Part shown: positions 14,707-24,271 of the stretch, in pieces
Layout: each line of letters begins with the position of its first letter
Numbering within the stretch: position 1 is the stretch's first letter
Assembly: GCF_029887935.1 (NCBI RefSeq)
Contig: NZ_JARXRO010000016.1
Coordinates: 1-52,408 of the forward strand
DNA length: 52,408 bases
DNA from: Luteimonas kalidii
Lineage (GTDB): Bacteria; Pseudomonadota; Gammaproteobacteria; Xanthomonadales; Xanthomonadaceae
Direction of reading: 5' to 3'
Notes under the pieces: model-generated
The model's input: only the letters and a program-made list of their open reading frames with translations
What the model was told of the DNA's origin: nothing
Database searches by the model: none
Translations under genes and position numbers: made by a program

Positions 14707-15070
14707 CGGGCGTCTCGAGCGCGTCGCGCGCGTAGTTCGGCACGAACCGCTGACCCGTCGCGGAGTCGTACGCCAGGATCCAACCCGAATCAATCGCGGC
14801 CTCAAGCGCGTCGTCGAAGCTCTCGAACCGGGAGCAGGCGCGATTGGCCCTGACGCGGGAATGGGCCTCGAGCTCGTGCTTCGTGGCGCCCTGCAACTCG
14901 AGCGGCGACTTCACGCCCCGGTCTCGCAAGAGCCAGACGAGGGTCCGGGCAACGCACGAGGGCTGCGGCACGTCGAAGGGGCCAGGCTCGGCCGGCCAGC
15001 GGCCAGCAGCCTCGCGCGCCCGTGCGCGCGCCTGCGCGATGGCGGCGGATTCGTTTCGCCCAGCCCTCAT
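14699..15070 (-). CDS. Hypothetical protein (123 aa)
   Basis: The start is set at ATG 15070 (MRAGRNESAAIAQARARARE); upstream of this the frame is composed of repeats rather than protein-like sequence. It contains an Ala/Arg-rich helix, then PFDVPQPSCVARTLVWLLRD and FESFDDALEAAIDSGWILAY. Basic and probably cytoplasmic. I do not recognise it. It is the first gene after the iteron-like array, reading away from the helicase gene, and is coupled to the 76-aa gene. Confidence 0.55.
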   Translation of the reverse strand: MRAGRNESAAIAQARARAREAAGRWPAEPGPFDVPQPSCVARTLVWLLRDRGVKSPLELQGATKHELEAHSRVRANRACSRFESFDDALEAAIDSGWILAYDSATGQRFVPNYARDALETPGG

Positions 15071-15655
15071 GCGCCACCCCTGCACAGGCAGCCGGCACGC
15101 GCGGACTTCGGTGAGTTGTGGGCTCGACTGTGGCTGCCATTCCGCCAATCCGCCGCTATTCCGCCGCATTCCGCCGGGACGCCCGGCGCACTGGGACGCG
15201 GAAGGGCGGCGTCTATTCCGCCATTCCGCCGTTCCCTATAGGGCGGCGGATTAAAAACGGCCTGTTTCTGCGGGGTCCAGACCAGCCCAAATCGCCCCCT
15301 CCGAAGGGTTCTATTCCGCCGCCGCTCGGCGCCTCCGAGGGGGCAGGAACGGACCCATCCCGCCGGCCGCTCGAGTGGCACATCGCAGGCCAGCGCGCTA
15401 CCCATGGGCACCTGCCCCGGGCCTTTCAGCCTGCTCACACGGCCAAGCCTCGCCTTGTTCTTCAGCCCGGAAGGCCGGCAGCTCAAGGAACCCGTGCACG
15501 AGGAGGGGTCGATATGGCGGTAGCCGTCGTACCAGCGCTCGTCACGCTCATTACAGCGAGCCGAAGCGGTCCAGGCTCCACCGAGTCGCGCTACGAACTC
15601 GGAGCTGGTCGCACCTTCCGCGCGGCTCGCGCGGATCCAGCGAGCGGCGTCTGGG
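15071..15655. other. Non-coding interval after the helicase gene (putative origin region)
   Basis: About 585 bp without a convincing gene. The left half carries the ATTCCGCC array (15139-15320), the palindrome CCCTATAGGG (15234-15243) and an A-rich patch GATTAAAAACGG (15250-15261). The rest (15321-15655) shows no recognised feature. Confidence 0.5.
15139..15320. repeat. Iteron-like array of ATTCCGCC repeats (putative replication origin)
   Basis: Six exact copies of ATTCCGCC start at 15139, 15158, 15168, 15215, 15223 and 15313. A variant AATCCGCC lies at 15147 and again, inverted, at 15245-15252. Three copies extend to CTATTCCGCC. An A-rich stretch and the palindrome CCCTATAGGG sit inside the array. 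The location, right behind a helicase-TOPRIM gene and a CHC2 primase-type gene on an integrative element, is where plasmid and satellite origins with iterons occur. The repetition is visible; the origin function is inferred. Confidence 0.6.
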
Positions 15656-17422
15656 TCAGTGGCCACCGGCGGCCTCCCTGTATCGCTCGGCGCTCGCGGC
15701 CGGACCGGGGAGCGCGAGGAACGTCTTCTTCCGACCGCGCGGGTGCGGGTGGGGCTGCTCGAGCAACAGCCCTCGATCCTGCGCCCACCTGAGCGCCGCG
15801 CGTCGCCTGTTCCTAGGGCCGTACTTCTCTGGCAGATCGTCGACCGTGGTGCTCGTGGGGAACTGCACCTCGCTCTGGGTAGCGAACCATTCACGCAGCA
15901 CCTCCCAGGCACTCTGCATATCCGTCTTCGGGAACTCCGGCTCGAACAGCTGCAGGCGCGCCGCGTGTGGAGTGATGACGCGCTCGAGGTAGAAGTCGGG
16001 CTGACCAGGCGGCACCCCGTTGACCTTGACCAGAGACAGCCGCAACAGCCGCTTCTCGGCGACCAGATCCGCGGCATTGCTGGGGCATCCTTCGTCGCCG
16101 GGCTTGACTAGGGCCAGGTGCATGTTCGATCGGCCGTTGTCCGACAGCGAACTGCCCCCGCGGCCGCTGTACTGGTCTACCACGTTATCCCGGTGCTGCT
16201 GCTTGCCGGTGTGGTGCGCGACCAGAGTCGTGGTGCCGGTCTGGCGGCTGACCCGCTCCATGGCCGAGACAATTCGCGCTAGGTCTTCGTTGTTCTCCTC
16301 GCCGCCATTGAGGCGGCTCAGCGTGTCAAAGACCACCAGCCTTAGGTCCGGTATGCCCTTGGCGTACTCGACTAGCCGGTCTAGGTCTTGGGCGACCTCG
16401 GTCTGCCCATTGACGTGGCGCGTGAGCATGAAGCCGACACCGACCATGTCCTTCACGATGAAGTGCCGCGCCACCAGTTCGAGCTGCTCTGGCTCCAGGC
16501 CTTGGGCGTTCGCCCAGACATGCTTGCGGATCACGTCGCGCCGGTCCTCGGCACTCACATACAGCACGCTGCCCTGCTCTGGCCAATCACTGCCAAAGCG
16601 AAGGCCGGCGCAGATGTGGATGCAGAGCTTGGCCAGGAAGCCAGTCTTGCCAGCGCCGCCTGCGCCGGTGAGAACGCAGGCCAAGCCCGTCGGCAGGAGC
16701 GGCTTCAGGGTCCAGCGGGTCGCCGGCGGCTCCGAGGTCAGTTCCTCGACCGAGAAGCGGTCGGAAGCGGTCGCCGCCCAAGGGTCGGGCTCGGGCTCTT
16801 CAGGAGCAGGCAGGAGCGGAATCGCTGCAGACTCAAGCCAACCGAGGTCTCGCGCGCACTCGCCGACCATTTCGAACAGGTCGACCACGTCGCCGTGCGG
16901 TGGCAGCTCGTATCCGGACACGTCGACGATCTCGACCACGCATCCAAGCTCGCGCAGGGCGGAGGCGACCTCCTCTGCATACTGAGCGCCGGGTTCGTCG
17001 TTGTCGGGCCAGACGCGCACCCGGCGACACGCCAGCGGAGACCAGTCGGCACCTCGCGCGCTGGATGCGGAGCCGCTAGTCGTGGCGACTGCACCGCAAC
17101 CTGCGAGTGCATCGGCGCACTTCTCGCCTTCAACGACCCACACGATGCGGTCGGGGGCGGCTGACAGTATCTCGCGGAGGCGGTACAGGAGCTTGCCACT
17201 CGCCGGCGACTTGGGTTCGCCAAGCACGAACCGGGTCCCGTCTCGCCGGACCGGACGGATCACCTTGTCGCCCGTCACCGGATTACGCAACCGCGCTCGA
17301 TAGAAGCCGATATCGCCGCTTGCGTCCGCGTACTCGTGCAGCGCCTCGATCTCGTAGCCGGCGCTGATCTGGCTGCGCGCAAGCCGCGCGACCGCATCCC
17401 GCGGCGATTCGACGGGCCGCAC
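15656..17422 (-). CDS. TOPRIM plus RepA-like AAA ATPase (replicative helicase/primase)
   Basis: From GTG 17422 the product is 588 aa. TTG 17431, which overlaps the previous stop, is an alternative; longer upstream frames are not protein-like. An N-terminal region with a TOPRIM fold shows WVVEGEKCADALAG (EGE ~98-100) and VWPDNDEPG (DND ~140-142), as in phage and plasmid primases. The C-terminal part is a RecA/RepA-like ATPase (AAA_25 type): Walker A GAGGAGKTG (~253-261), Walker B RLVVFDTLSR (~361-370) and TTLVAHHTGK. It should unwind and help prime the element's DNA. The zinc-binding primase domain is a separate upstream gene. An iteron-like array lies just downstream. Confidence 0.85.
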   Translation of the reverse strand: MRPVESPRDAVARLARSQISAGYEIEALHEYADASGDIGFYRARLRNPVTGDKVIRPVRRDGTRFVLGEPKSPASGKLLYRLREILSAAPDRIVWVVEGEKCADALAGCGAVATTSGSASSARGADWSPLACRRVRVWPDNDEPGAQYAEEVASALRELGCVVEIVDVSGYELPPHGDVVDLFEMVGECARDLGWLESAAIPLLPAPEEPEPDPWAATASDRFSVEELTSEPPATRWTLKPLLPTGLACVLTGAGGAGKTGFLAKLCIHICAGLRFGSDWPEQGSVLYVSAEDRRDVIRKHVWANAQGLEPEQLELVARHFIVKDMVGVGFMLTRHVNGQTEVAQDLDRLVEYAKGIPDLRLVVFDTLSRLNGGEENNEDLARIVSAMERVSRQTGTTTLVAHHTGKQQHRDNVVDQYSGRGGSSLSDNGRSNMHLALVKPGDEGCPSNAADLVAEKRLLRLSLVKVNGVPPGQPDFYLERVITPHAARLQLFEPEFPKTDMQSAWEVLREWFATQSEVQFPTSTTVDDLPEKYGPRNRRRAALRWAQDRGLLLEQPHPHPRGRKKTFLALPGPAASAERYREAAGGH

Positions 17423-17427
17423 CGCGT

Positions 17428-17730
17428 TCAAGGCTTCCACTCGATCAGTGCCCAGGCCGCGTCGCGGAAGTCCTCCCCTGTGCGGCGCATCCGGAAGCTG
17501 ACCATGTCGCCTTGCCCGCAGCCGGCAAAGCATTTCCAACCCCCACGGGCCGAGGCAATGTGGACACTCAGGCTCGCATTGGAGTCGTCGTGGAAAGGGC
17601 ACTTGCCCTTGGCCCAGCCCTCACCGTTGGGACGGCAAAGCCCATCAACGTGCTGGCGGTAGAAGGTCGCGGCATCCGGCAGCCGGCCGCGCCACGTCTC
17701 TGGCAGTCGTCGCCGCTGACGCCCGCTCAT
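17428..17730 (-). CDS. CHC2 zinc-finger primase-type protein
   Basis: The product is 100 aa with the DnaG-type zinc-binding motif: KGKCPFHDDSNASLSVHI...GWKCFAGCGQGD (C-x2-H ... C-x4-C). The downstream helix FRDAAWALIEW is also typical. It would recognise single-stranded template for primer synthesis and work with the TOPRIM/helicase protein whose gene begins at its stop codon, a split version of the usual single primase-helicase polypeptide. Its ATG overlaps the upstream 73-aa stop as ATGA, so the three genes are translationally coupled. Confidence 0.8.
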   Translation of the reverse strand: MSGRQRRRLPETWRGRLPDAATFYRQHVDGLCRPNGEGWAKGKCPFHDDSNASLSVHIASARGGWKCFAGCGQGDMVSFRMRRTGEDFRDAAWALIEWKP

Positions 17731-17948
17731 TGGCGCTTACTCCGTTCGAGGATCGCACCTGCTGTGCCGATTACGAGCAAATCGTTCCCCGTGACCGCCG
17801 TGATCCGGGGATGGCAGGTGCAGGCATGGCGCTGGTGCGCAAAGCAACCGAACCCATGGGCCACTTCGACACTCGTGACCCCGCCTGGCGCCGCGGGCAG
17901 ATTGCCGACAGCCATCGCGGCGAAGATCCGTGCTTGGTAGCCGTCCAC
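17727..17948 (-). CDS. Small hypothetical protein (73 aa), replication module
   Basis: It starts at GTG 17948, three bases after the HTH gene, and ends in an ATGA overlap with the CHC2 gene, which is the main reason to accept it. The sequence includes IFAAMAVGNLPAAPGGV, then a Cys/His-rich patch GCFAHQRHACTCHPR that could bind zinc, and DLLVIGTAGAILERS. I do not recognise the family. Confidence 0.5.
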   Translation of the reverse strand: MDGYQARIFAAMAVGNLPAAPGGVTSVEVAHGFGCFAHQRHACTCHPRITAVTGNDLLVIGTAGAILERSKRQ

Positions 17949-17951
17949 GGG

Positions 17952-18176
17952 TCAACTCGCCTGAGACGGGGAGATGGCCGAGGCAGCCGCGTTCAGTCGC
18001 TGCGGCAACGTGTACAAGCTGTCGAGATAGACGAAGCGCCGCCTGCCAATCGTCGTGGTCTCAAGCAAGCCGGAATTGGCCAGTTCGTAGGCCTTGGATC
18101 GACCGATCCCGACCTTGTTGCATTCCGGAATGAATGGCCGGAACTCCCTCTGTCCATGCTTGTCCATCTGCTGCAC
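17952..18176 (-). CDS. AlpA/excisionase-like HTH protein
   Basis: The product is 74 aa from GTG 18176; ATG three codons later is also possible. FRPFIPECNKVGIGRSKAYEL followed by GLLETTTIGRRRFVYLDSL is a winged HTH of the AlpA/MerR-like excisionase type, where the first helix pair reads DNA and the RRRFVY strand forms the wing. In integrative elements such proteins act as directionality factor for the integrase or activate element genes. Its position at the head of the replication genes supports a switch role. Confidence 0.65.
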   Translation of the reverse strand: MQQMDKHGQREFRPFIPECNKVGIGRSKAYELANSGLLETTTIGRRRFVYLDSLYTLPQRLNAAASAISPSQAS

Positions 18177-18244
18177 CGTGGAGCCGCTGAGCGGCGGGTG
18201 CAGCCATTTCGTTACAGGTTCGGCCCTGAGTCAGGCACAGAACG

Positions 18245-19051
18245 TCATCTTTCTCGGGACGTTCCTTTCTTGGCCGGCTTTCGGGGACGCTGCTCGGACA
18301 TCGCGTCCTCCAGGGCTGCACGCGTTGCCTCGCGGAGCGACCGCATCTCGCGCAGGTAGCCCTTGATTGCGGCTACTGGGTCTGGATTTCCACCTTCTGC
18401 GTCATAGCAGATACTAACGATCGCTCTGAAATCGCTCCCGTCTGCGGCGCTTGGAAGCAAACGGACCGGGTACCTCTCGCGCTGGGGCCCATCGAAGTAA
18501 GACTTCACCTCGAGGCCATCCACCATCCGCACCGAGAACACGCCGTTTCGATGCGCTTTGCCCCAACCGCGCTTGAGCGCGGCATCTACCGCACCAACTG
18601 GCTGGGGTGAGGCGACACGGTGTCTAACCGCTGTGGATGGCAGCTCCTCCCGTGCAGCCGTGGCAGCCTGGCGCAGCGCCTCGAGCAATGGAACGAGGTA
18701 GTCGAGAGGACTATCGGGACTGACATATTCGCCCTGCAGATCCCAGCACTTCATGTGGATTAGAACGTCAGCCGCCGTGTGCGCAGGATCTATCCTCGCG
18801 GCGAGAGAATGCAACTTCAACGCCAACGCCTTAGCGCCTGCCTCGACATCATCCAACAATGCGACGACATCGTTCCGCGCCGGCCTCGGAGCAAGCGCCA
18901 AGCGAACCGCCACGAGCGCGTGCCTCAACTCCTCGATCTGTACAGGTTCAAGCCCGAGTGATCGTAGACGGCCACGCTGCTCTGGGGTGAAGTCTGGATA
19001 CTGTGGCACGTTGCTGTCTCTATTCAGATCGGAATTGCACCTCACCGGCAC
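18245..19051 (-). CDS. Hypothetical protein (268 aa)
   Basis: I do not recognise this protein. The N-terminal 180 residues are helical (RGRLRSLGLEPVQIEELRHA, NDVVALLDDVEAGAKALALK). The C-terminal ~90 look like a mixed alpha/beta domain (GWGKAHRNGVFSVRMVDGLE, DFRAIVSICYDAEG). It ends in a basic tail (RKPAKKGTSRER). No signal peptide or membrane segment. It lies 68 bp upstream of the AlpA-like gene and 27 bp below a 64-aa gene on the same strand. The start is an unassisted GTG and could lie further in. Confidence 0.55.
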   Translation of the reverse strand: MPVRCNSDLNRDSNVPQYPDFTPEQRGRLRSLGLEPVQIEELRHALVAVRLALAPRPARNDVVALLDDVEAGAKALALKLHSLAARIDPAHTAADVLIHMKCWDLQGEYVSPDSPLDYLVPLLEALRQAATAAREELPSTAVRHRVASPQPVGAVDAALKRGWGKAHRNGVFSVRMVDGLEVKSYFDGPQRERYPVRLLPSAADGSDFRAIVSICYDAEGGNPDPVAAIKGYLREMRSLREATRAALEDAMSEQRPRKPAKKGTSRER

Positions 19052-19078
19052 TGCGACCGGCGAAGTGCGGGTTGACCC

Positions 19079-19273
19079 TTATGAACGCGCGATCTTGCCA
19101 CCATCGAACCACTGGCGGACATCATCGTCGCTCGACTTGCGAACGCTGCTAGGACTCAGGTCGAGCCCGGCAACGCGACCCGCGCGCATGCATCGCTCCA
19201 GGTGATCGCGATCGGTCTTGATGAGCGAGAAGGCGTCTGCGAGGACTTCTCGGAGAGAACGCTTGGCAGTCAT
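19079..19273 (-). CDS. Small hypothetical protein (64 aa)
   Basis: It starts at ATG 19273. The sequence MTAKRSLREVLADAFSLIKT is an amphipathic helix, followed by RDHLERCMRAGRVAGLDLSP and SDDDVRQWFDGGKIARS. Soluble and charged, with no recognised family. It lies directly upstream of the 268-aa gene and could be co-transcribed with it. Confidence 0.4.
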   Translation of the reverse strand: MTAKRSLREVLADAFSLIKTDRDHLERCMRAGRVAGLDLSPSSVRKSSDDDVRQWFDGGKIARS

Positions 19274-19374
19274 GTCGTCACCTCCGCAGCCAGCGCTTGC
19301 TGCGCGCGCGCGGCTTCGCAGGACAGCAAATGGCGAATCGCTCGCTGCTCATGATCTTGCAGTTCTTGGAAGGC

Positions 19375-19770
19375 CTAGTCTGGGGCCGCCACCAAGATTG
19401 CGAGAGCATTCGCGTCCCGCAAGTGTCCCGCCGCGCGGCTTGTGTGGTCCCCGCGCATCGGCGCGGCGGCTTCCGCCAGCCCGTTCTCGCGGCAACTGCT
19501 CACTCGGCTGCCGTCCGCGAGGCTGTGCCCCATCTCGACCAGATACCGGATCCCGCACAGCGATTGTGCCAACAACGTCGGCGTCGATTCGAGTGTCCTT
19601 GTCCGTTCGCTAATCCGTCTATGAAGTTGGTGATGAGTGAGCCGGCCGTCGAGAATATGCAGCCAACGTCATCCAGCATGTCCCTTGGGGTCGTGGCAGG
19701 GCCTGCCACATATGAGCCGCTTCCGTTCCAGATGGCAACGGGTCCAGGTGAAGATTCTTGGAATCCATGA
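19375..19770 (-). pseudogene. Possible frameshifted small gene downstream of the integrase
   Basis: The interval 19274-19853 has no intact gene but shows protein-like pieces in different minus-strand frames. A start at 19770 (MDSKNLHLDP) has AAGGAG upstream. In another frame there is TTPRDMLDDVGCIFSTAGSL...ITNFIDG, and in a third TPTLLAQSLCGIRYLVEMGH...SLADG ending at 19375. The order and helical, hydrophobic periodicity resemble DUF3077-type small proteins, but this is a weak resemblance. It may be a decayed gene or chance open frames in GC-rich DNA. Confidence 0.25.
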
Positions 19771-19797
19771 GCGTTCTCCTTGGGAACGTTTGTGGTA

Positions 19798-19837
19798 GGC
19801 CGGCCGGGTGTTGACGCACCCGGTTCGGCCGCTTTTT
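19798..19837 (+). terminator. Intrinsic terminator-like hairpin with T-run
   Basis: GGCCGGCCGGGTG and CACCCGGTTCGGCC pair around TTGACG and are followed by GCTTTTTG on the plus strand. As the integrase gene ends at 19854 on the minus strand, this sits just past its stop. The T-run favours termination of plus-strand transcription heading into the integrase, although the stem could serve both directions. Confidence 0.6.
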
Positions 19838-19853
19838 GATGGCTGCGGCTAGG

Positions 19854-21068
19854 TCACACCGCGCGCCCCATGAGCGGCACGACCTTCTTGTCGCCCGTTC
19901 GAAGTTGGTCTAGGTAATCTGCCCACGCCTGCATCATGTTGCGACGCTCAGCCAAGTGGGCGGTGCGGTTATAAGCTCGACCGTTCGGGTCGCGGACGGC
20001 GTGGGCCAGTTGGTGCTCGATGTAGTCCGGGCGAAAGCCAAGCACCTCGTCGAGCACCGTACGTGCCATGGCGCGGAAGCCGTGACCTACCAGCGTGTTG
20101 CTGTCGAAGCCCAAGTTTCGAAGCGCCGCATTTACCGTGTTCTCGCTCATTGGCTTCGAGGCGGTGCGCATGCTCGGAAAGACGTAGACGCTTCGACAGG
20201 TGATCGGATGCAGATCCTGCAGCACCCTCACCACCTGATCAGCGAGCGGAACGATGTGAGGCTTGCCGGTCTTGGTGGCGACATAACGCCACTCGTGCGC
20301 CTCTAGGTCGACGTCCGACCACTTGGCCGCCCGTAGCTCTCCGGGTCGCACGAAGGTCAGCGGAGCCAGCTTGAGTGCTGCCTGCGTGGCAGGCGCACCT
20401 TGGTAGGTCCACAGCGCGCGCAGCACCCTGCCAATGTCGGCAGGCTCCGTCACGCTGGCGAAATGCTTGGTCTGGGGTCGCTCCAATGCACCCGCGAGGT
20501 CTGCCGCCGGATTGCGGTCCGCTCGACCGGTGGCAATGGCGTAGCGGAACACGCGTCCGGCGAGCGACCGCGCCCGGTGGGCCGTCTCCGCCACGCCGCG
20601 CGCTTCGAGCTTTCGCAGGGCTGCCAGCAGGACCGGGGCCGACACTTCGGAAATCGGGAGGTTGAAGAGCGGGGCCATGTCCCGCTCGATGTGCCGCTGC
20701 TCACGCGCGACGGAGGAAGCGCCCAGGCCCTCGCGCGCACGCTTGGCCAAGTGCTCCAAGCCGATCGCGCCGAAGGTGTTGGCGACGCGCTCGGACCGCA
20801 CCGCCTTCTCGCTCTTAGCCACGTGCGCGGGGTTCGCGCCGCCGCGGAGGAATTGGCGCTGCTTCTCGCGCGCGGCCCTGGCCTGCATGAGTGACAGAGC
20901 GGGGTATTCCCCCAGAGTGATCATGCTGGGGCGCCCCTCGAACCGATACCGGTAGCGCCAGACCTTTGCACCCGTCGGCCGCACCTCAACGCACAGCCCA
21001 TTCGAATCCGCCACCCGATAGGCAGCCGCCTGAGGCTTGAGTGCGCGAATCTTCGTATCCGTGAGCAT
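19854..21068 (-). CDS. P4-type tyrosine integrase
   Basis: The product is 404 aa. The N-terminal DUF4102 arm-binding domain (MLTDTKIRALKPQ...YRVADSNGLCVEVRPTG) is followed by a core-binding domain and a catalytic domain. Catalytic residues of the family are present: Arg241 (RPGELR), Lys near 266-269, His329/Arg332 (HGFR), His352/His356 (HQLAHA) and the nucleophile Tyr366 (AYNRTAH). It integrates DNA at the 3' end of a tRNA gene, and tRNA-Ile2 lies 177 bp upstream of its start in the same orientation. Inverted and direct GACTCRC motifs in that gap are candidate binding sites. Confidence 0.95.
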   Translation of the reverse strand: MLTDTKIRALKPQAAAYRVADSNGLCVEVRPTGAKVWRYRYRFEGRPSMITLGEYPALSLMQARAAREKQRQFLRGGANPAHVAKSEKAVRSERVANTFGAIGLEHLAKRAREGLGASSVAREQRHIERDMAPLFNLPISEVSAPVLLAALRKLEARGVAETAHRARSLAGRVFRYAIATGRADRNPAADLAGALERPQTKHFASVTEPADIGRVLRALWTYQGAPATQAALKLAPLTFVRPGELRAAKWSDVDLEAHEWRYVATKTGKPHIVPLADQVVRVLQDLHPITCRSVYVFPSMRTASKPMSENTVNAALRNLGFDSNTLVGHGFRAMARTVLDEVLGFRPDYIEHQLAHAVRDPNGRAYNRTAHLAERRNMMQAWADYLDQLRTGDKKVVPLMGRAV

Positions 21069-21132
21069 GTGAGTCGCCTTCCTGCGAGTCAGGAGCGATC
21101 CCCATCGGCTCCTGACACACAGCCTGACTCAC
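21069..21132. promoter_or_regulatory. Nested inverted repeats upstream of the integrase (candidate arm sites or operator)
   Basis: An inner stem TCAGGAGC (21089-21096) / GCTCCTGA (21108-21115) lies within an outer pair GTGAGTC (21069-21075) / GACTCAC (21126-21132). A further GCGAGTC is at 21084-21090. The GACTCRC heptamer is thus present three times here and twice at the left island end (362-380). It lies between the tRNA and the integrase start and could bind integrase, Xis or a repressor, or end the tRNA transcript. Confidence 0.45.
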
Positions 21133-21245
21133 TTATTGTCCGGATGCAAGCGAACGTCCACGAATTCCGACGGACGGGATTCGGGCTTCTGCTATGGGGT
21201 TTTGGCGGGCCATCGGATGGTGCCGAATCTCGGCGGACGGCTATT

Positions 21246-21321
21246 TGGTGGGCCCACCAGGACTCGAACCTGGAACCAAGGGATTATGAGTCCCCTGCTC
21301 TGACCATTGAGCTATAGGCCC
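21246..21321 (-). tRNA. tRNA-Ile2 (anticodon CAU, lysidine-modified type)
   Basis: This 76-nt cloverleaf includes an encoded CCA. The acceptor stem is GGGCCTA/TGGGCCC, the anticodon loop is CTCATAA, and the T-arm is GGTTCGAGTCC. The CAU anticodon could mean Met, but ACTCATAATC resembles the minor isoleucine tRNA (E. coli ileX type), in which TilS converts C34 to lysidine to read AUA. It is the attachment gene for the island; the 3' end stays intact at the junction. Confidence 0.9.
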
Positions 21322-21643
21322 GCGTGGGGCCCATTATCACCGCAGCGGTGGTGCGCAGGTGTGCGCAGCGTGCTCCGGGCAGAGGCCGCAAGGCGCACGG
21401 GCACTCGCCGCAGGCTGCTCGCGGGTCGCCGGCAATCGGACGACACCCTCGTGACTCTCTTCACTGCGACAGCCGACGGCTCCGCGCGACCCCCGACCGC
21501 ATCAACCCGTATCAACCGCGCGACACGACCGCCGCGTCAGACACAGAATCGCGCAGCCGCGGCCGTTCGACGAGGTACCGGCCACGACCGCGCGACACGA
21601 GCCGGGCGGCGCGGGGCGCCACCCGGTCCGTCGGGAGGACGGC
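21322..21643. other. Intergenic region between tRNA-Ile2 and the lipoprotein gene
   Basis: Apart from the tRNA promoter I see no gene in this ~320 bp. The open frames across it are high-GC artefacts. Confidence 0.5.
21333..21338 (-). promoter_or_regulatory. -10 box for tRNA-Ile2
   Basis: GATAAT on the minus strand lies 11 bases before the mature tRNA 5' end, a normal distance for a short tRNA leader. No clear TTGACA is present; TGCGCA near 21357 is the best candidate for the -35. Confidence 0.4.
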
Positions 21644-22024
21644 TTACATGCCGTCGGTGTTGTTGTCGCCGTCGGCAGCCGCGTTGGCTTCCTCGGCGGC
21701 GTCCTGTGCCTGCTCGGCGGCATCGGCAGCCTTCTCGGCAGCGTCGGCCAGATCCTCGCGACCGGTCGCATCTTCGCCCGTGCCGACCTGGCCGGCGATC
21801 TGCGACGTGGCGTCCGCAGCGGCATCGGCGGCGCCGGCGGCGGCCTCGGCGGCCTGCGTGGCGGCCATGTCGCCCGTGGCGGCGGCGTTCGCCGCGGCCT
21901 GCTGCGCCTCGGCAGCCGAGTCGGCGGCCTCCTGCGCGGAATTGGCGGCCTGGTCGGTGTTGGAGCACGCGCTCAGGCCGGCGGCCAGGGCGAGCGCGAG
22001 GAGGGTCTTGGCAGTGGTCGTCAT
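21644..22024 (-). CDS. Ala-rich small lipoprotein
   Basis: The product is 126 aa from ATG 22024, preceded by AGGAGA. The N-terminus MTTTAKTLLALALAAGLSAC is a lipoprotein signal peptide with an LSAC lipobox, so the mature protein begins at a lipidated Cys. The mature part is extremely Ala/Glu/Asp/Gln-rich with heptad-like AEAAD/AAEQAQDAAEEA spacing and should be helical, probably coiled coil. It is comparable in style to Lpp-like or YgdI-type envelope lipoproteins, but no family is certain. Asp at +2/+3 is absent (C-S-N), compatible with outer-membrane sorting. Confidence 0.75.
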   Translation of the reverse strand: MTTTAKTLLALALAAGLSACSNTDQAANSAQEAADSAAEAQQAAANAAATGDMAATQAAEAAAGAADAAADATSQIAGQVGTGEDATGREDLADAAEKAADAAEQAQDAAEEANAAADGDNNTDGM

Positions 22025-22151
22025 CGAGAAAATCTCCTGGGTCCGGCGCACGCTGCGCCGTCGGGACGCAACTCTGCCGCGCACGATGTGGGCGCCGCGC
22101 GAACGCCGCGCCACGGGCACGTGGAGCGTTCAGGTTTGCATGAGGGATGAC

Positions 22152-22183
22152 AAAAACCCCGGCACGCAGTGCGGACCGGGGCT
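22152..22183 (-). terminator. Rho-independent terminator of rpoD
   Basis: On the minus strand GCCCCGG and CCGGGGT pair and are followed directly by TTTTTGTC. It lies about 50 bases past the rpoD stop at 22234, the normal position for the operon terminator. Confidence 0.75.
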
Positions 22184-22233
22184 TCTCGAGGGCACGTCCG
22201 GGCGGGAGAACCGGCCCGGTTCCGTCGCCGCCG

Positions 22234-24102
<1,869 letters not shown>

Positions 24103-24135
24103 GAGGCGCGCACCGGGGAGAAAAGTGAACCCGTA

Positions 24136-24144
24136 ATTATACCA
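24136..24144 (-). promoter_or_regulatory. Extended -10 promoter of rpoD
   Basis: TGGTATAAT on the minus strand is a consensus TATAAT with the TGn extension, about 34 bases before the rpoD ATG. No good -35 lies at the usual spacing, as is common with extended -10 promoters. Confidence 0.6.
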
Positions 24145-24271
24145 TCGCGCCCGGTCCGGGTCCCGGCCGGGGGCGTGCGACCCCGGCGGCTGCACCGGGG
24201 CTGCGGACGATATGGGGCGCCTTCGCGCGGTTTCCACCCATCGTCCCGAGCCGCGCTGCCGCGCCCCCCGA

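Larger units (their letters stand above)
285..21245. mobile_element. tRNA-Ile2-anchored genomic island (about 21 kb), satellite- or plasmid-like
   Basis: The right boundary is the 3' end of tRNA-Ile2(CAU). The integrase gene lies immediately inside it and has the P4-type architecture. The left boundary is tentative, placed at the imperfect tRNA-end copy at 285. Base composition within these limits is visibly lower in GC than from 21.3 kb onward. Contents: integrase, AlpA-like regulator, primase zinc-finger protein, helicase-TOPRIM protein, iteron-like repeats, Fic, two SRAP relatives, Rhs toxin/immunity, an RES protein and several frameshifted small genes. No structural phage genes or conjugation genes are visible. 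Confidence 0.7.

Noticed and set aside
15139..15320. ATTCCGCC array considered as a CRISPR array
   Set aside because: Repeats are only 8-10 bp, unevenly spaced, and no cas genes are present.
21246..21321. Elongator tRNA-Met as an alternative identity for the CAU-anticodon tRNA
   Set aside because: The anticodon arm ACTCATAATC and overall arms fit the minor tRNA-Ile2 better than Met tRNAs; not proven without checking tilS determinants.
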